From Leptolyngbya sp. FACHB-36 (GTDB lineage Bacteria; Cyanobacteriota; Cyanobacteriia; Leptolyngbyales; Leptolyngbyaceae): 36,296 bases of DNA. Numbering within the stretch: the first letter of the stretch is position 1; the number at the start of each line of letters is the position of its first letter. The notes below the pieces were generated by a model. The model searched no databases and was not told the DNA's origin. It saw only the letters and a list, made by a program, of their open reading frames with translations. The position numbers were made by a program, and so were the translations under genes. Positions 1-9,516 of this stretch are shown piece by piece. Location: NCBI RefSeq assembly GCF_014695955.1, contig NZ_JACJPG010000436.1, forward strand, positions 1-36,296, given 5' to 3'.

Positions 1-272
1 GTGACCGCACCGATCGCCAACTCACGATTTTCCGGCTGGGTAATTTTCTTTGCCACGACAACATCCAGCGGGCAGCCCAGAACCCGCGCCACCGAACTTG
101 CAATTGGCAATCCACCTCGCGGCAGCGCGTAGACCACACAGCGCTTTGCCCCCTCAATTGGGAGCTGAGCGACCTCGGCTAGCACTGCCTGCGCCAGCTT
201 TTCGCCTGCTTCATGGCGGTTTTCAAACAGACTGGTAGAGTTAGAATTCTCGAATGGCTCGATCGCCGACAT
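1..272 (-). CDS. Phosphoribosyltransferase-family protein (5' part only)
   Basis: This gene reads leftward from an ATG at 270-272 and leaves the window still open, so only about 90 N-terminal residues are visible. They include FENRHEAGEKLA, YALPRGGLPIA and VVVAKKITQPENRELAIGAV, the hallmark opening of the predicted phosphoribosyltransferases of the COG1926 type, in which the PRGG(L/V)P segment lies at the start of the nucleotide-binding fold. Such proteins are presumed to act on a phosphoribosyl substrate in the cytoplasm; the real substrate is not known. The PRPP-binding loop itself lies outside the window. Upstream (273-422) there is no other gene and no strong SD. The family assignment is fairly safe, while the specific function is unknown. 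Confidence 0.85.
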   Translation of the reverse strand, partial: MSAIEPFENSNSTSLFENRHEAGEKLAQAVLAEVAQLPIEGAKRCVVYALPRGGLPIASSVARVLGCPLDVVVAKKITQPENRELAIGAV

Positions 273-422
273 ACCGCCTCCAACCACGATCGACCTTTTC
301 TGCAAGGTCTGACGTTCCCTCCATGATGCCTGAATTTTTCTAAACCAACTGGATTTCAGCATGTTTTTTGAGAAAACTTGCGTCTACACCCGGTTTAATC
401 GATTTTTCAACGCGATTCAGAC

Positions 423-1871
423 TCACAGGTTGGGCGATCGTCGATGCCACTCGGTCGATTGCTCATAGGCGTACGCAACCTGAAGCACTTGGTCTTCCCG
501 CAGCACATTGCCGATTAGCTGCAGCCCGATCGGCAGCCCTTGCCCGTCGAAGCCGCAAGGAATGCTGATGCCGGGAAGCCCTGCTAGATTGACCGGAATC
601 GTCATCAGGTCGATGAGGTACATACTGAGCGGGTCGGCAGCTTTGTCACCAGACTTAAATGCCGTTGTTGGCGCTGTCGGACAAACCAGCACATCCACCT
701 GCCCAAAGGCTTGCTCAAAATCCTGCTTGATCAGCGTCCGCACCTTCTGCGCCTTCAGGTAGTAGGCATCATAGTAGCCAGCCGACAGCGCGTAAGTGCC
801 GATCATGATGCGGCGCTTCACTTCTGCACCAAAGCCTTCTGCACGGGTGCGCGTGTACATCTCCATGAGATTTTCGGCGTCAGCCACTCGCGCTCCGTAC
901 TTGACCCCGTCGTAGCGGGCGAGGTTTGCCGACGCTTCCGAAGGCGCAATGATGTAGTACGCCGCAATACCGTAGCGGAAGCGCGGGCAGGAAATTTCCC
1001 GCACTTCGGCTCCTAGAGTTTTGAGGTGATCGATCGCTCCCCGCACGGCTTTCTCGACCTCTGGGTCCAAGCCCTGACCAAAGGTTTCTTGAATCACGCC
1101 AACTTTCTTGCCCTTCAAGTCAGTAGTGAGGAATTGCGTGTAGTCGGGAATCTCAACCTTTAAACTGGTGGCGTCTTTGGGGTCGTGTCCGGCGATCGCG
1201 GTTAGCAAAATCGCGGCGTCCTCTACGCTATGGGCAAACGGACCAATTTGATCCAGTGACGAGGCAAACGCGACCAATCCGTAGCGCGACACCAGCCCGT
1301 AGGTCGGCTTCATCCCGACAATGCCGCAGAAGGAGGCTGGCTGACGAATCGAGCCGCCTGTATCAGAGCCGAGGGCTACGGTGCATTCGTCGGCTGCAAC
1401 CGCGGCAGCGGAACCCCCAGACGAGCCGCCCGGAACCCGCGAGATGTCCCACGGATTCGCGGTTTTTTGAAACGCGGACGTTTCCGTTGAGCCGCCCATT
1501 GCAAACTCATCCAGGTTGGTTTTGCCAACCATGACGGCACCCGCCGCAAACACTTTCTGCGTCACGGTGGATTCGTAGGGCGGCACGAAGTTTTGCAAAA
1601 TCCGCGAGGCGCAGGTCGTCGGAATGCCCTGCGTGCAGAGATTGTCTTTGATGCCGATCGGAATTCCCGCCAGCAGCCCGATTTCTTCGCCTGCTGCCAA
1701 TTTGGCGTCTATCTGTCGCGCTTGTTCAAGTGCTCGATCGGCAGACACATGCAGAAAACTATGCAGCTTTGGTTCTCGTGCCTGGATCGCGTCTAAAGCG
1801 GCTTGGGCAATTTCAACTGCCGATCGCTGTTTCTGAATCAGTTGTTGGTGGAGTTCACGAATGGATGCCAT
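423..1871 (-). CDS. gatA: Aspartyl/glutamyl-tRNA(Asn/Gln) amidotransferase subunit A
   Basis: GatA is the amidase subunit of GatCAB. It releases ammonia from glutamine so that mischarged Glu-tRNA(Gln) or Asp-tRNA(Asn) can be amidated in the cytoplasm. The amidase signature is complete: GIPIGIKDN around Lys75, the [10 protein letters not shown] loop with Ser150, and [10 protein letters not shown] with the nucleophile Ser174. The spacing matches the Lys-cisSer-Ser triad of the family, and the length (482 aa) is normal. I start at the ATG at 1869-1871 ([10 protein letters not shown]), the usual GatA N-terminus. A TTG ten codons upstream (1899-1901) keeps the frame open, but its extension is not family-like. 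gatB and gatC are not in the window, as is common in cyanobacteria where the three genes are scattered. Confidence 0.97.
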   Translation of the reverse strand: MASIRELHQQLIQKQRSAVEIAQAALDAIQAREPKLHSFLHVSADRALEQARQIDAKLAAGEEIGLLAGIPIGIKDNLCTQGIPTTCASRILQNFVPPYESTVTQKVFAAGAVMVGKTNLDEFAMGGSTETSAFQKTANPWDISRVPGGSSGGSAAAVAADECTVALGSDTGGSIRQPASFCGIVGMKPTYGLVSRYGLVAFASSLDQIGPFAHSVEDAAILLTAIAGHDPKDATSLKVEIPDYTQFLTTDLKGKKVGVIQETFGQGLDPEVEKAVRGAIDHLKTLGAEVREISCPRFRYGIAAYYIIAPSEASANLARYDGVKYGARVADAENLMEMYTRTRAEGFGAEVKRRIMIGTYALSAGYYDAYYLKAQKVRTLIKQDFEQAFGQVDVLVCPTAPTTAFKSGDKAADPLSMYLIDLMTIPVNLAGLPGISIPCGFDGQGLPIGLQLIGNVLREDQVLQVAYAYEQSTEWHRRSPNL

Positions 1872-1980
1872 GTCCCATGCCCTAGCAGGCTCAAAGTCCA
1901 ACTTTACAGTATACGGTGAATGCGTAAATTAAATGGGCGGACCTCGTTGGGCTGGAGCGACCGTCTTAACCCAGCAGCTT

Positions 1981-2005
1981 CTGAGCCAATTATCTGAGCC
2001 AATTA
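1981..2005. repeat. Short tandem duplication
   Basis: The 12-mer CTGAGCCAATTA occurs at 1981-1992 and again at 1994-2005, a 13-bp period, in the gap between dps and gatA. This is probably replication slippage; no function is evident. Confidence 0.6.
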
Positions 2006-2013
2006 AATGCTGT

Positions 2014-2053
2014 AGCCTCCAGATCCTCTTTCGTAAGAGAAGATCTGGAGGCT
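2014..2053 (-). terminator. Strong hairpin downstream of dps
   Basis: The 12-bp arms AGCCTCCAGATC and GATCTGGAGGCT are perfect, and an inner CTCTT/AAGAG pairing gives a long stem with a small TCGT loop. It lies 60 bp past the dps stop and before gatA. No T-tract follows on either strand, so it is either a weak or factor-assisted terminator or an mRNA 3'-end stabiliser. Confidence 0.5.
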
Positions 2054-2113
2054 AATTCAGTTAATCTTCAGGTGTTAGTCTGAACTAAACCGCTAGACGC
2101 CGATCGCTAGTCA

Positions 2114-2680
2114 CTAATTGCCAGCCGCGCCCACAGGGAACTTCACGTCCTCTTGAGGTAGTTTCCCATCGGGTTCGATCGCGATCCCGTCAATGAACGA
2201 ACGCAGCATCCACGCCATTTCTTCATGCCCTTCCATCAGTCCGGTGAGGAAGTCAGCCGTTCCTTCGTCATGGAACTCTTCCGAACACTGATCAATGTGC
2301 TCACGCAGGCCGCGAATGATCGTCTCGTGGTCTTCGATCAGGTTGGTCACCATCTGACGAGCGGGAGGCACATTTCCCGTATGCTCTTTGATCGAGCCAA
2401 AGCGCAAAAAGCCTTCAGCAGTTCCCACGGGGAAGTTACCCAGTTGACGGACACGCTCGGCGATCGCATCGATGCTCTCGCTCAGGGTTTGGTACTGCTC
2501 TTCCCACAACTGATGCAAAGAGCGGAATTCCGGTCCGGTGACATCCCAGTGATACTTCTTGGTTTTGATTTGTAGCAGATAACTGTTTGCTAAGTCAGTG
2601 TTCAGCAGTCCGCAAACGCCATTGCGTTGCTCCTCTGACAAGCCAATGTTAAGTTTACGCATCGAAGTTGCTCCAGTCAT
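2114..2680 (-). CDS. dps: Dps-family ferritin-like DNA-binding protein
   Basis: This is a Dps miniferritin, which forms a 12-subunit shell that oxidises and stores iron using peroxide and can protect DNA. The inter-subunit ferroxidase ligands are all present with exact family spacing: His44 (KKYHW), His56 (SLHQLWEE), Asp71 and Glu75 (SIDAIAERV). The C-terminal helix LTGLMEGHEEMAWMLRSF is also typical. The length (188 aa) is normal for the long-tailed cyanobacterial members. Two ATGs compete: the one at 2680 has AAGGA immediately upstream, and the one at 2662 (MRKLN) has GGAG at better spacing, so the mature N-terminus may be 6 residues shorter. The gene is monocistronic, with the 620-bp gap upstream presumably holding its promoter. 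Confidence 0.95.
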   Translation of the reverse strand: MTGATSMRKLNIGLSEEQRNGVCGLLNTDLANSYLLQIKTKKYHWDVTGPEFRSLHQLWEEQYQTLSESIDAIAERVRQLGNFPVGTAEGFLRFGSIKEHTGNVPPARQMVTNLIEDHETIIRGLREHIDQCSEEFHDEGTADFLTGLMEGHEEMAWMLRSFIDGIAIEPDGKLPQEDVKFPVGAAGN

Positions 2681-3301
2681 GTTCCTTTTCTAGGAAACCA
2701 AATCTGCCCCAAGTAGGGCATCGATCGAAGGTGAGATACTTTGAGGGCCGCGTTATTTCTGAAGTGAGACTGGTTAAAAATCGTTAGGCAGCAGGAGCAA
2801 ACAATGGTGGACCAACTTTAGACTGAGAAAGCCATCAGCGCGAATGGCTGTCAATCGTTTGCGAGGCACGATCGCCGCCTTATACCAATTCGTAATTCGG
2901 AAATCGCAATTCGAAATTGCAGAAGCTGCAGTCCGTCTACGTTTTAGTGGTTTGATCTGTAGCTGGAATTTAGAGAATTGGTATCACTTGCTGAAAGTTT
3001 GTGCAGGGGTCGATCGACTGCTGCCGAGATTCCCACGACTCTTACGGGTCGTAATCCTACGGCGTCTCTGGATCAACATCGAGTTCTTGGAGTCTCGCGG
3101 CTAGGCGTTCTTCTCACTGTGGCTCTCGACTCTGGGCGATGAAGCTTCAAGATTGCAGCCTCTACTTGATCGATCCCCTGATCCTGCTTTTGATTCCCGT
3201 GTTTTTCCAGACCCACGCTCCCTTGTCATACCGCCCTGGAAACATTCCCGAATCATTCCGCTTCAAGTGAACTGTTCAGGCAGTTTGGCTGACTTTCTCT
3301 T
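2681..3301. other. Gene-free stretch between dps and the TPR gene
   Basis: These 621 bases hold the divergent promoters of dps and of the gene at 3302. The only structure I see is an inverted repeat at 2882-2984 within AT-rich sequence. An 86-codon open frame at 2844-3104 crosses that repeat and translates it, so I do not accept it as a gene. Confidence 0.6.
2882..2984. repeat. Inverted repeat ATACCAATTC / GAATTGGTAT
   Basis: There are 10-bp perfect arms at 2882-2891 and 2975-2984, with ATTCG/AATTCG-rich sequence between them. The layout (about 100 bp, AT-rich, intergenic) resembles a remnant of a small non-coding element. Its identity is not established. Confidence 0.4.
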
Positions 3302-5641
3302 ATGCGCGATCGCTCGATTATTGCTTCACTTCTCGGTTTGCTAATCACTACAACCCTGCCAATTTTTCCTCAGGAGCAAGTTTTCGCTCAAAGCTGTCAA
3401 CCCCAGTTTATTTACGATCAATATCGTCGGATCCCTTATCCAATCCAACCCCTACCGGATGAGATTGCTACTAACTCTGTTTCGCGCCAGCTTGCCGTAC
3501 TGACTGAAATCGCTGCTTCCAACACGATCGAGTCAAATGTTCAAATCAGTCTTGATCAGTGGCTGATTGGTAGACCGGGTGCTAGTCGTCCAGATGCGCC
3601 GACTCCACCGCAAATGGCGCTACTGCTCAAAGAACTATCGCTCAAACCGCAGTCGGGCGAAACGGCTCAGCTTTTACAGATATTCGATCGACTGGCGGCT
3701 CAGATTGAGCGGCTCGACGATCCACAAGTGAAGGTTGGGCTAATGTCTGGACTCGCACGCTTTTACCAACAGCTTGGTTCATCCGATCGCGCCACCACTA
3801 CCCTCACTCGCGCTATTGAATTCAGCCTAAAACAACTTAATCCCCGCATTGGCGTTTCTAATTTGGGTCGGGTGTTGACAACTGCTTTAGAACTAAAACA
3901 AGCACCAAAGATTGCACCCCTATTAAACTCAGTTGAATCCTCGATCGAGTCTCTCATTCAGCCCGCAGGACCGAACGAAAACGCCACAGTGTTTCAGGTA
4001 ACAATTCCATTAACGTTGGCACAGGTGTATGTCGAAACTCAGCAACCTGAAAAAGCGCTGCGACTCGTCGATCGAGCGGCAAAATTCGCGCCACCCAATC
4101 AGCAAAATCCGGATCTCGCTCGGCTATATCTCCAACTCAATCAAGCAGACAAAGCGAAACCCTACCTCAATGCGATCCTCAAAGGCTACATTCCTGTGGA
4201 GGATCCGCGCTATGCCGTCCTAGTCGCAACCTATGACACGCTCAAGCACCCTCTTTCACAACAGCTTTTTAACGCAGCCTGGGAGAGCGCTAAAAACCCT
4301 ATCCCTGAGAGCCGAGGCGACTTTGTCAGCCGCTATCTTGAAGCAGGCGGGAACCTCGATCGAGTTGCTCAGGCGCTCCGGTCAAGTCCCCCTGAAATGC
4401 GGGTCGATTACCTGCTGACGGTGGCAGGAGCGTATCGTCAACGCAACCAGCCCCAACAATCCACTCAAGCGATCGAGCAATTTGTTCAAGCCGTTCAGCA
4501 GCTTCAGAACTATCAGGACGGCAGCAGCGCGATCACACAAGCGATTGAGCAAGCTTATGTCCCAGAAGCCAGCCTTGCCTTTCAACGGCTAGCTAGGTTG
4601 AGTGTGATAGCTGCCAATCCCTACACCACGATTTATCTCGCTCAAGCTACCAATTCGTTAGAGGCGATCGAGCCTACAATACAGCGCTTGAGCAAAACCA
4701 AGCCAGCGCTGCGGACTGACTTACTTCAGCAACTCGCGATCGCGTATGCGCAAAGGCAGAATGTTGATAAAGCAATGACCCTTGCTGCCCAGATTCCGCT
4801 GCAAGATTCTGACCCGACTCGCTCTCCCCAAATCGAAACGTTGGCGCAGGTTGCAGCTGTTCTGTATCAAGCAGGTCAAGTGGCTCCAGCTCAAACGGTC
4901 TTTGCCAAAGCAATTAATTCCGCTCAAGGAATCTCAGCCCCGCACATTCGGGCAACTGCCTACGGCGCGATCGCCCGCGCCTATACCAAAACAGGACAAG
5001 GTGAAGCAGCGGAAACCGCTCGTCAGAATGCAGTCAAATGGGCAAAAGCAATTCGAGCCGATCCCAACACAGGGATAGCAACAAACTACGTGTTGTCTCT
5101 GGTCTCGCAACAGTTTCTCAACCACACTCAAGTTGAAGCAGCTTGGAAAACACTGCAAGAAATTTCCAAGGACGCATACAAAGAAACCAACATCGATAAC
5201 CTTATAGTGAGCGCTATGATGTCGGGTCAGCTAAACATTGCTCAACAGGCATCTGAACTGATTGCTGCCTATCAGACACCCGAGGCCTTCTACCAGATTG
5301 CACCAAGCATTGCTCAGGCGTATCTCAACCGGAATCGTCCTGTGGAGGCGATCGCACTGCTCGATCGCGCCACGAAAGTCTTGAACAGCCAAAAAAAGCG
5401 CTCAATTAATACGTTGGCTGAACTGATTCGGCTCTACGCCCGAGCGGGCCGAATTGATGCTGCTCAACAGTTGCTGGCAACGTATCCAACTTCAGGTCAA
5501 ACCGGTATGGATCAGCGCAGGCAAGAACTTCAGCAGTATGTGAGCTGCTATGCTCGACGGGTTAGCCTTCAAGCGCCAGGGCAATCGGCTGTCATTTCAA
5601 GTCCTCTGTGGCTGCGTTCACCGTCAACTCAGACTCTGTGA
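3302..5641 (+). CDS. Exported TPR-like helical-repeat protein
   Basis: This 779-aa protein starts at an ATG (3302) with a clear Sec signal peptide: MRDR, a hydrophobic run to about residue 20, and VFAQS as the likely cleavage site near residue 30. The rest is built of short alpha-helical repeats rich in Ala, Gln and Leu, for example SSDRATTTLTRAIEF, QPEKALRLVDRAAKF, QVAPAQTVFAKAINSA and RPVEAIALLDRATKVL. Each has the A/G/Y spacing of tetratricopeptide repeats. Two cysteines sit near the mature N-terminus and the C-terminus (SCQPQ, SCYARR) and may pair. The protein probably acts as a scaffold in the periplasm. There is no catalytic motif and no partner gene next to it, and no good SD is visible. 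It is a conserved-looking hypothetical. Confidence 0.85.
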   Translation: MRDRSIIASLLGLLITTTLPIFPQEQVFAQSCQPQFIYDQYRRIPYPIQPLPDEIATNSVSRQLAVLTEIAASNTIESNVQISLDQWLIGRPGASRPDAPTPPQMALLLKELSLKPQSGETAQLLQIFDRLAAQIERLDDPQVKVGLMSGLARFYQQLGSSDRATTTLTRAIEFSLKQLNPRIGVSNLGRVLTTALELKQAPKIAPLLNSVESSIESLIQPAGPNENATVFQVTIPLTLAQVYVETQQPEKALRLVDRAAKFAPPNQQNPDLARLYLQLNQADKAKPYLNAILKGYIPVEDPRYAVLVATYDTLKHPLSQQLFNAAWESAKNPIPESRGDFVSRYLEAGGNLDRVAQALRSSPPEMRVDYLLTVAGAYRQRNQPQQSTQAIEQFVQAVQQLQNYQDGSSAITQAIEQAYVPEASLAFQRLARLSVIAANPYTTIYLAQATNSLEAIEPTIQRLSKTKPALRTDLLQQLAIAYAQRQNVDKAMTLAAQIPLQDSDPTRSPQIETLAQVAAVLYQAGQVAPAQTVFAKAINSAQGISAPHIRATAYGAIARAYTKTGQGEAAETARQNAVKWAKAIRADPNTGIATNYVLSLVSQQFLNHTQVEAAWKTLQEISKDAYKETNIDNLIVSAMMSGQLNIAQQASELIAAYQTPEAFYQIAPSIAQAYLNRNRPVEAIALLDRATKVLNSQKKRSINTLAELIRLYARAGRIDAAQQLLATYPTSGQTGMDQRRQELQQYVSCYARRVSLQAPGQSAVISSPLWLRSPSTQTL

Positions 5642-5876
5642 CTGGCTCTAGGGCGCATTGATTCGTACGGTCAAGCGCTTTAGCGGCTTGAGCTTTACTG
5701 CCTAAATCCGCTCCAAGATTTAGCCATCGAACCGAAACTTTGGGATAGACAGCCGCGTCAAACATCCTAGGTAGTAGATTTGATTTCACCAACTGTCGTG
5801 AAGTCCGAGTAGGATTGGGTAGGCTACCGATCGTCTAACGTGCGTCTCATTCACCGTTTCCCTGAGTTCATTGGCC

Positions 5877-6389
5877 ATGCCCATGTTGTTCTCTCCGCCA
5901 CCTTTAAAGCTGTCCGCGATCGTCCTATTAGCTCTGCTGCTAGGGAGTGTGGCTCGTGTGCCCATAGGACGAGTTGCTAACGCGCAAACGAACTCCGGGC
6001 AGCCGATGCGGCTCGAAGCCGATATCCAGGAGGCAAACGCTAAAACGGGCGTTGTCACAGCGCGAGGTAATGTCCGTATCACCTACCCATCGCGTCAGGT
6101 GCAGGCAACGGCAGCTCAAGCACAATACTTTAGCCGCGAAGGTCGTATCGTGCTTAGCGGAAATGTCTACGTGTTGCAGCAGGGCAACAGTCTGCGCGGC
6201 GAAACGGTGACCTACTTACTCAATGAAGGACGCTTTGTCGCCCTTCCCCAATCGCAGCGGCAGGTAGAATCGATTTATATCGTTCCAGAAGCATCGCCGC
6301 CCCCTGCGCCAGCGGCAAGCCCGCCATTCAGCACCGAGTCGGAATTTTCTGCTCCCAGCGGCACGTCTTTACCGCCGGGTCAGCGCTGA
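5877..6389 (+). CDS. lptA: LptA/OstA-family lipopolysaccharide transport protein
   Basis: This is the periplasmic LptA/OstA-type protein, which bridges the inner-membrane Lpt complex to LptD and carries LPS across the periplasm. It has a signal peptide (hydrophobic LSAIVLLALLLGSVA, cleavage after ANA near residue 34) followed by the OstA beta-jellyroll pattern: MRLEADIQEANAKTGVVTARGNV and then YFSREGRIVLSGNVYV. A proline/serine-rich tail follows. It is the first gene of an lpt operon, with lptB 67 bp downstream. An upstream TTG at 5871 is in frame; I chose the ATG at 5877, though the ATG at 5883 is possible too. The length (170 aa) is normal. The E. coli symbol is used for the family. Confidence 0.88.
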   Translation: MPMLFSPPPLKLSAIVLLALLLGSVARVPIGRVANAQTNSGQPMRLEADIQEANAKTGVVTARGNVRITYPSRQVQATAAQAQYFSREGRIVLSGNVYVLQQGNSLRGETVTYLLNEGRFVALPQSQRQVESIYIVPEASPPPAPAASPPFSTESEFSAPSGTSLPPGQR

Positions 6390-6456
6390 TGCCAGTCTGC
6401 TTTTGATAAGATGTCGGCAGATGATTGTTTAACGCGGCACAACCAGGAGTGGGCTG

Positions 6457-7185
6457 TTGAAGATTGCGCTGGAAAACGTTCACAAGTCCTACGCTTCGCG
6501 GGTGGTTGTGAGTCGGGTTAGCCTCTCGGTGGCTCAGGGAGAAGTGGTAGGGCTGCTGGGTCCCAACGGCGCGGGCAAAACGACAACGTTCTACATTGCG
6601 ACGGGGCTAGTGAAGCCGAATCAGGGTCGCGTTTGGCTGAATGACCTGGAAATCACCACCATGCCAATTCACCAGCGGGCGCGATTAGGCATTGGCTACT
6701 TAGCACAGGAGCCGAGCATTTTCCGACACCTCACGGTTCGGGAAAATATTTTGCTGATTATGGAGCAGACGAAGATTCCTCGACGAGAGTGGGAGGGACG
6801 GCTCAACGCCTTACTGAAAGAGTTTCGGCTAGAGAAGGTGGCGCAGACGCTGGGAGTGCAAGTGTCGGGGGGTGAGCGTCGTCGTACCGAGCTTGCTCGG
6901 GCACTGGCGGCAGGACGGGATGGTCCGAAGTTTCTGCTGCTGGACGAGCCGTTTGCTGGGGTAGACCCGATCGCCGTTGCCGAAATGCAGCAGTTAGTCG
7001 CGCGACTGCGCGATCGTCAGATGGGAATTCTGATTACCGATCACAACGTGCGCGAAACCCTGGCAATTACCGATCGTGCCTACATCATGCGCGACGGTCA
7101 AATTTTGGCCGCTGGCAGTGCGGAGGAACTCTACAGTAACCCTCTGGTGAGACAGTATTACTTGGGCGACAATTTTCAGCCATAA
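6457..7185 (+). CDS. lptB: LPS export ABC transporter ATP-binding protein
   Basis: LptB is the ATPase that powers LPS extraction from the inner membrane with the LptF/LptG permeases. All ABC motifs are intact: Walker A GPNGAGKT at residues 35-42, Q-loop YLAQEP, signature VSGGERRR, Walker B FLLLDEPFAG and H-loop TDHNVRE. The LptB-specific sequence LLDEPFAGVDPIAV is a strong identifier. The start is a TTG at 6457-6459, fixed by a good SD (AGGAG at 6445-6449, 7 bp upstream) and by the family N-terminus (MKIALENVHKSY). The length is 242 aa. It lies between lptA-like and permease genes on the same strand, so it is surely part of the same transcript. Confidence 0.97.
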   Translation: MKIALENVHKSYASRVVVSRVSLSVAQGEVVGLLGPNGAGKTTTFYIATGLVKPNQGRVWLNDLEITTMPIHQRARLGIGYLAQEPSIFRHLTVRENILLIMEQTKIPRREWEGRLNALLKEFRLEKVAQTLGVQVSGGERRRTELARALAAGRDGPKFLLLDEPFAGVDPIAVAEMQQLVARLRDRQMGILITDHNVRETLAITDRAYIMRDGQILAAGSAEELYSNPLVRQYYLGDNFQP

Positions 7186-7227
7186 GCTGATAGCTGTTGC
7201 CATTCGCTTCCCTTGTTTTGCAGGCGT

Positions 7228-8406
7228 ATGACTTTAGATTCTCCGCTCGATAAGCGTTCGCTCAATCCCTTCGGCTGGTTGGGAATCTCTGTGATGGACC
7301 GCTACATCGCAGGTGAGTTGATCATGCCGTTTTTGTTTGGGGTGGGGGCATTTTCGTCGATCGGCGTTTCCGTTGGGGCGCTGTTTGATTTGATGCGGAA
7401 AATCACCGAGTCCGGATTGCCGCTGATGGTGGCGCTCCAGGTGTTTTTGCTCAAGATGCCCTACTTCATCAGTCTGGCGTTTCCAATGTCAATTTTGCTG
7501 TCGTGCCTGATGGTCTACGGGCGGCTGTCTGGCGACAGCGAGCTGATCGCTCTGCGAAGCTGCGGGGTGAGCGTGTATCGCTTGATTACTCCCGCGATCG
7601 TGATGGGCTTGATCGTCACGGGCATTACGTTTGCGTTTAACGAGGCGATTGTACCGGCTGCCAACCTTCAGGCGTCTCGCACGCTTGATCAAGCGCTGAA
7701 TCGGGAGCAGCCGACCTTTCAGGAAAGAAACATCGTCTACCAGGAATTCCGTAAAGGCAGACAGGCGAATGACGAGCGAATCGACCAGCTCTCGCGCATC
7801 TTCTACGCCAGCGAATACGATGGACGGCGCATGAAAGGCTTGACGATTCTAGACTTCTCGCAGAACGGCCTGAGCCAAATCATCGCTGCCGAGTCCGCCA
7901 CCTGGAACTCCAGTACCAAGATCTGGGATTTCTTTAACGGCACGATCTACGTTATTGCGCCCAACGGCTCCTACCGGAACATTCTGCGATTTCAGCAGCA
8001 GCAGCTCCAGCTTCCCCGTACGCCGTTGGACATCGCCGAGTCCATCGCGGACCCTGGCGAAATGAATATTGCTCAAATCCGGCAATACCTAACGCTGCTA
8101 AATGCTACGGGAAACCAAAAGCAAATTCGCCGCTTCCGCCTCCGTATCGACCAGAAAATGGCGTTTCCGTTCGCCTGTCTAATCTTTGCGCTGGTTGGCT
8201 CCACGCTGGGTGTACGTCCTCAGCGGACCAGTCGAGCAACTGGCTTTGGGATTAGCTTAGTAATCATTCTCTGCTACTACCTGTTTATCAGCGTGGGTGA
8301 GGTGCTGTATCAATTCGATATTCTATCCTCAACTGTGGCGGGCTGGCTACCGACGCTGATTGGGTTAGCAGCAGGAACTGCGCTACTGGTTAGAACTGGA
8401 AAATAG
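7228..8406 (+). CDS. LptF/LptG (YjgP/YjgQ) family permease
   Basis: This is the membrane component of the LPS exporter. It shows the YjgP/YjgQ pattern: MDRYIAGELIMPFLFGVGAFS (first membrane segment), a second and third segment around LKMPYFISLAFPMSILLSCLMVYGRLSGDSELIALRSCGVS, a periplasmic jellyroll in the middle, and three more segments from about residue 300 (MAFPFACLIFALVGSTLGV). E. coli has two such permeases (LptF and LptG). Only one gene follows lptB here, as in many cyanobacteria, where it may act as a homodimer or with a distant partner. I use the ATG at 7228, as the TTG at 7213 is unlikely; the internal ATG before DRYIAGEL could also be used. The gap from lptB is 42 bp. Confidence 0.93.
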   Translation: MTLDSPLDKRSLNPFGWLGISVMDRYIAGELIMPFLFGVGAFSSIGVSVGALFDLMRKITESGLPLMVALQVFLLKMPYFISLAFPMSILLSCLMVYGRLSGDSELIALRSCGVSVYRLITPAIVMGLIVTGITFAFNEAIVPAANLQASRTLDQALNREQPTFQERNIVYQEFRKGRQANDERIDQLSRIFYASEYDGRRMKGLTILDFSQNGLSQIIAAESATWNSSTKIWDFFNGTIYVIAPNGSYRNILRFQQQQLQLPRTPLDIAESIADPGEMNIAQIRQYLTLLNATGNQKQIRRFRLRIDQKMAFPFACLIFALVGSTLGVRPQRTSRATGFGISLVIILCYYLFISVGEVLYQFDILSSTVAGWLPTLIGLAAGTALLVRTGK

Positions 8407-8413
8407 CGATCGC

Positions 8414-8444
8414 AGCGTAGCGACCGCCCATCGATCGCTACGCT
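8414..8444. terminator. Hairpin between convergent permease and response-regulator genes
   Basis: The perfect 10-bp arms AGCGTAGCGA (8414-8423) and TCGCTACGCT (8435-8444) close an 11-nt loop between the 3' ends of two convergent genes. The right arm overlaps the response-regulator stop codon region (from 8438). It probably acts in both directions; there is no T-tract, so efficiency is uncertain. Confidence 0.5.
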
Positions 8445-9160
8445 CCCGCTTCTTGCTTCATGTCTAGCGGAGCCTCAAACTTGTAGCCAACTCCGCGAAC
8501 AGTCTGAATCAGAGCAGGCTGACTGGTATCAATTTCAATTTTTTTGCGGATCTGACCGATATGCACATCGACGACTCGCTGGTCGCCAACGTATTCGTAG
8601 TCCCACACTTCTTGAATGAGTTCTGCTCGTCGCCAAACGCGACCCGGATGGCTTGCCAGAAAGTGCAGCAGATCAAACTCTAGCGCCGTTAGCGGCACCA
8701 GATCTTCGTTCAGTTTGACCTCGCGACGAACCGGGTCAATGACCAGCTTGTCAAAGGTGAGGCACTGCTGTTCCGCCGTAGTGACAATACGCTGACGCTT
8801 AAGAATTGCTCCAACTCGCACGCCGAGTTCACCAAGACTAAAAGGCTTGGTGATGTAGTCGTCAGCGCCCTGAGTGAACCCTTTGATTTTGTCTGCCTCG
8901 TCCGTGCGGCTTGTCAGCATCAAGACAAACACACTCGTACGGCTTTGCATTTCTTGACAAAGGTTATAGCCATTCGCGTCAGGCAAGTTCACATCCAGAA
9001 TCACTAGGTCGGGATTGAATTGCTCAAAGAGCGTCATCGCGTTCTTGCCGTCTTCAGCAGACTCCATCTGGTAGTTTTGTTTGGTCAAGAAACGGTGAAT
9101 CAGGTTCCGGACGGCGGGATCGTCATCAACCACAAGAATCTTGGCAGGAGCCATAGCCAT
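8438..9160 (-). CDS. OmpR/PhoB-family DNA-binding response regulator
   Basis: A receiver domain (residues about 7-120) has the acidic pair Asp12/Asp13, the phosphoacceptor Asp56 (LVILDVNLPD), LTSR and the conserved Lys in ITKPFSLGEL. A winged-helix output domain follows (about 135-232), with LTALEFDLLHFLASHPG and the recognition stretch RVVDVHIGQIRKKIE, ending VRGVGYKFE. It is therefore a two-component transcription factor, but no histidine kinase is adjacent, which is usual in cyanobacteria. I do not recognise it as RpaA, RpaB or NblR with any certainty. The start at 9160 is followed by a second ATG two codons on (9154), which has the better spacing from AAGG. The protein is about 240 aa, a full-length member. 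Confidence 0.94.
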   Translation of the reverse strand: MAMAPAKILVVDDDPAVRNLIHRFLTKQNYQMESAEDGKNAMTLFEQFNPDLVILDVNLPDANGYNLCQEMQSRTSVFVLMLTSRTDEADKIKGFTQGADDYITKPFSLGELGVRVGAILKRQRIVTTAEQQCLTFDKLVIDPVRREVKLNEDLVPLTALEFDLLHFLASHPGRVWRRAELIQEVWDYEYVGDQRVVDVHIGQIRKKIEIDTSQPALIQTVRGVGYKFEAPLDMKQEAGA

Positions 9161-9516
9161 AACCTTGCATCAGGAGTAATAGGGGTGAATAAGGCGTCCT
9201 TAGCAGCGAGGAAAACAGGGAGAGTAGATACACAGAATAAAAAACCGCTGTAAGAGACATTACGTATCCAACATTCTAGACAATAGTTTACGAATCGCCT
9301 GATATTGAGTTAGACGAAGCATATTGACTCTGCGGATGCTGGAGTGTTTTTGATCGCAATCTCCCGATTGTTATGACACCTGCTAGAGTGCTCCATCAGG
9401 ATTCAAGCGCTGTTGCTTTTGCTAGCATACTCAAACATCCGAATCGTTCCCATACATAAAGGCTTGTGAACAGGTTTAGACTAGGTTAGCTTGGAAGGGA
9501 GGTGGAGTAATCGGCA
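9161..9516. other. Divergent promoter region
   Basis: These 356 bases separate the response regulator (minus) from the CPP1-like gene (plus). I see no gene, RNA or strong repeat; promoters for both genes must lie here, but no convincing -35/-10 pair stands out. Confidence 0.6.

Noticed and set aside
2844-3104. 86-codon plus-strand frame between dps and the TPR gene
   Set aside because: It translates the AT-rich inverted-repeat element (2882-2984), has no SD and shows no family-like pattern.
5592-5792. 66-codon minus-strand frame after the TPR gene
   Set aside because: It overlaps the end of the TPR gene in antisense, needs a TTG start, has no SD and shows no recognised motif. Its composition is protein-like, so a decayed gene cannot be fully excluded.
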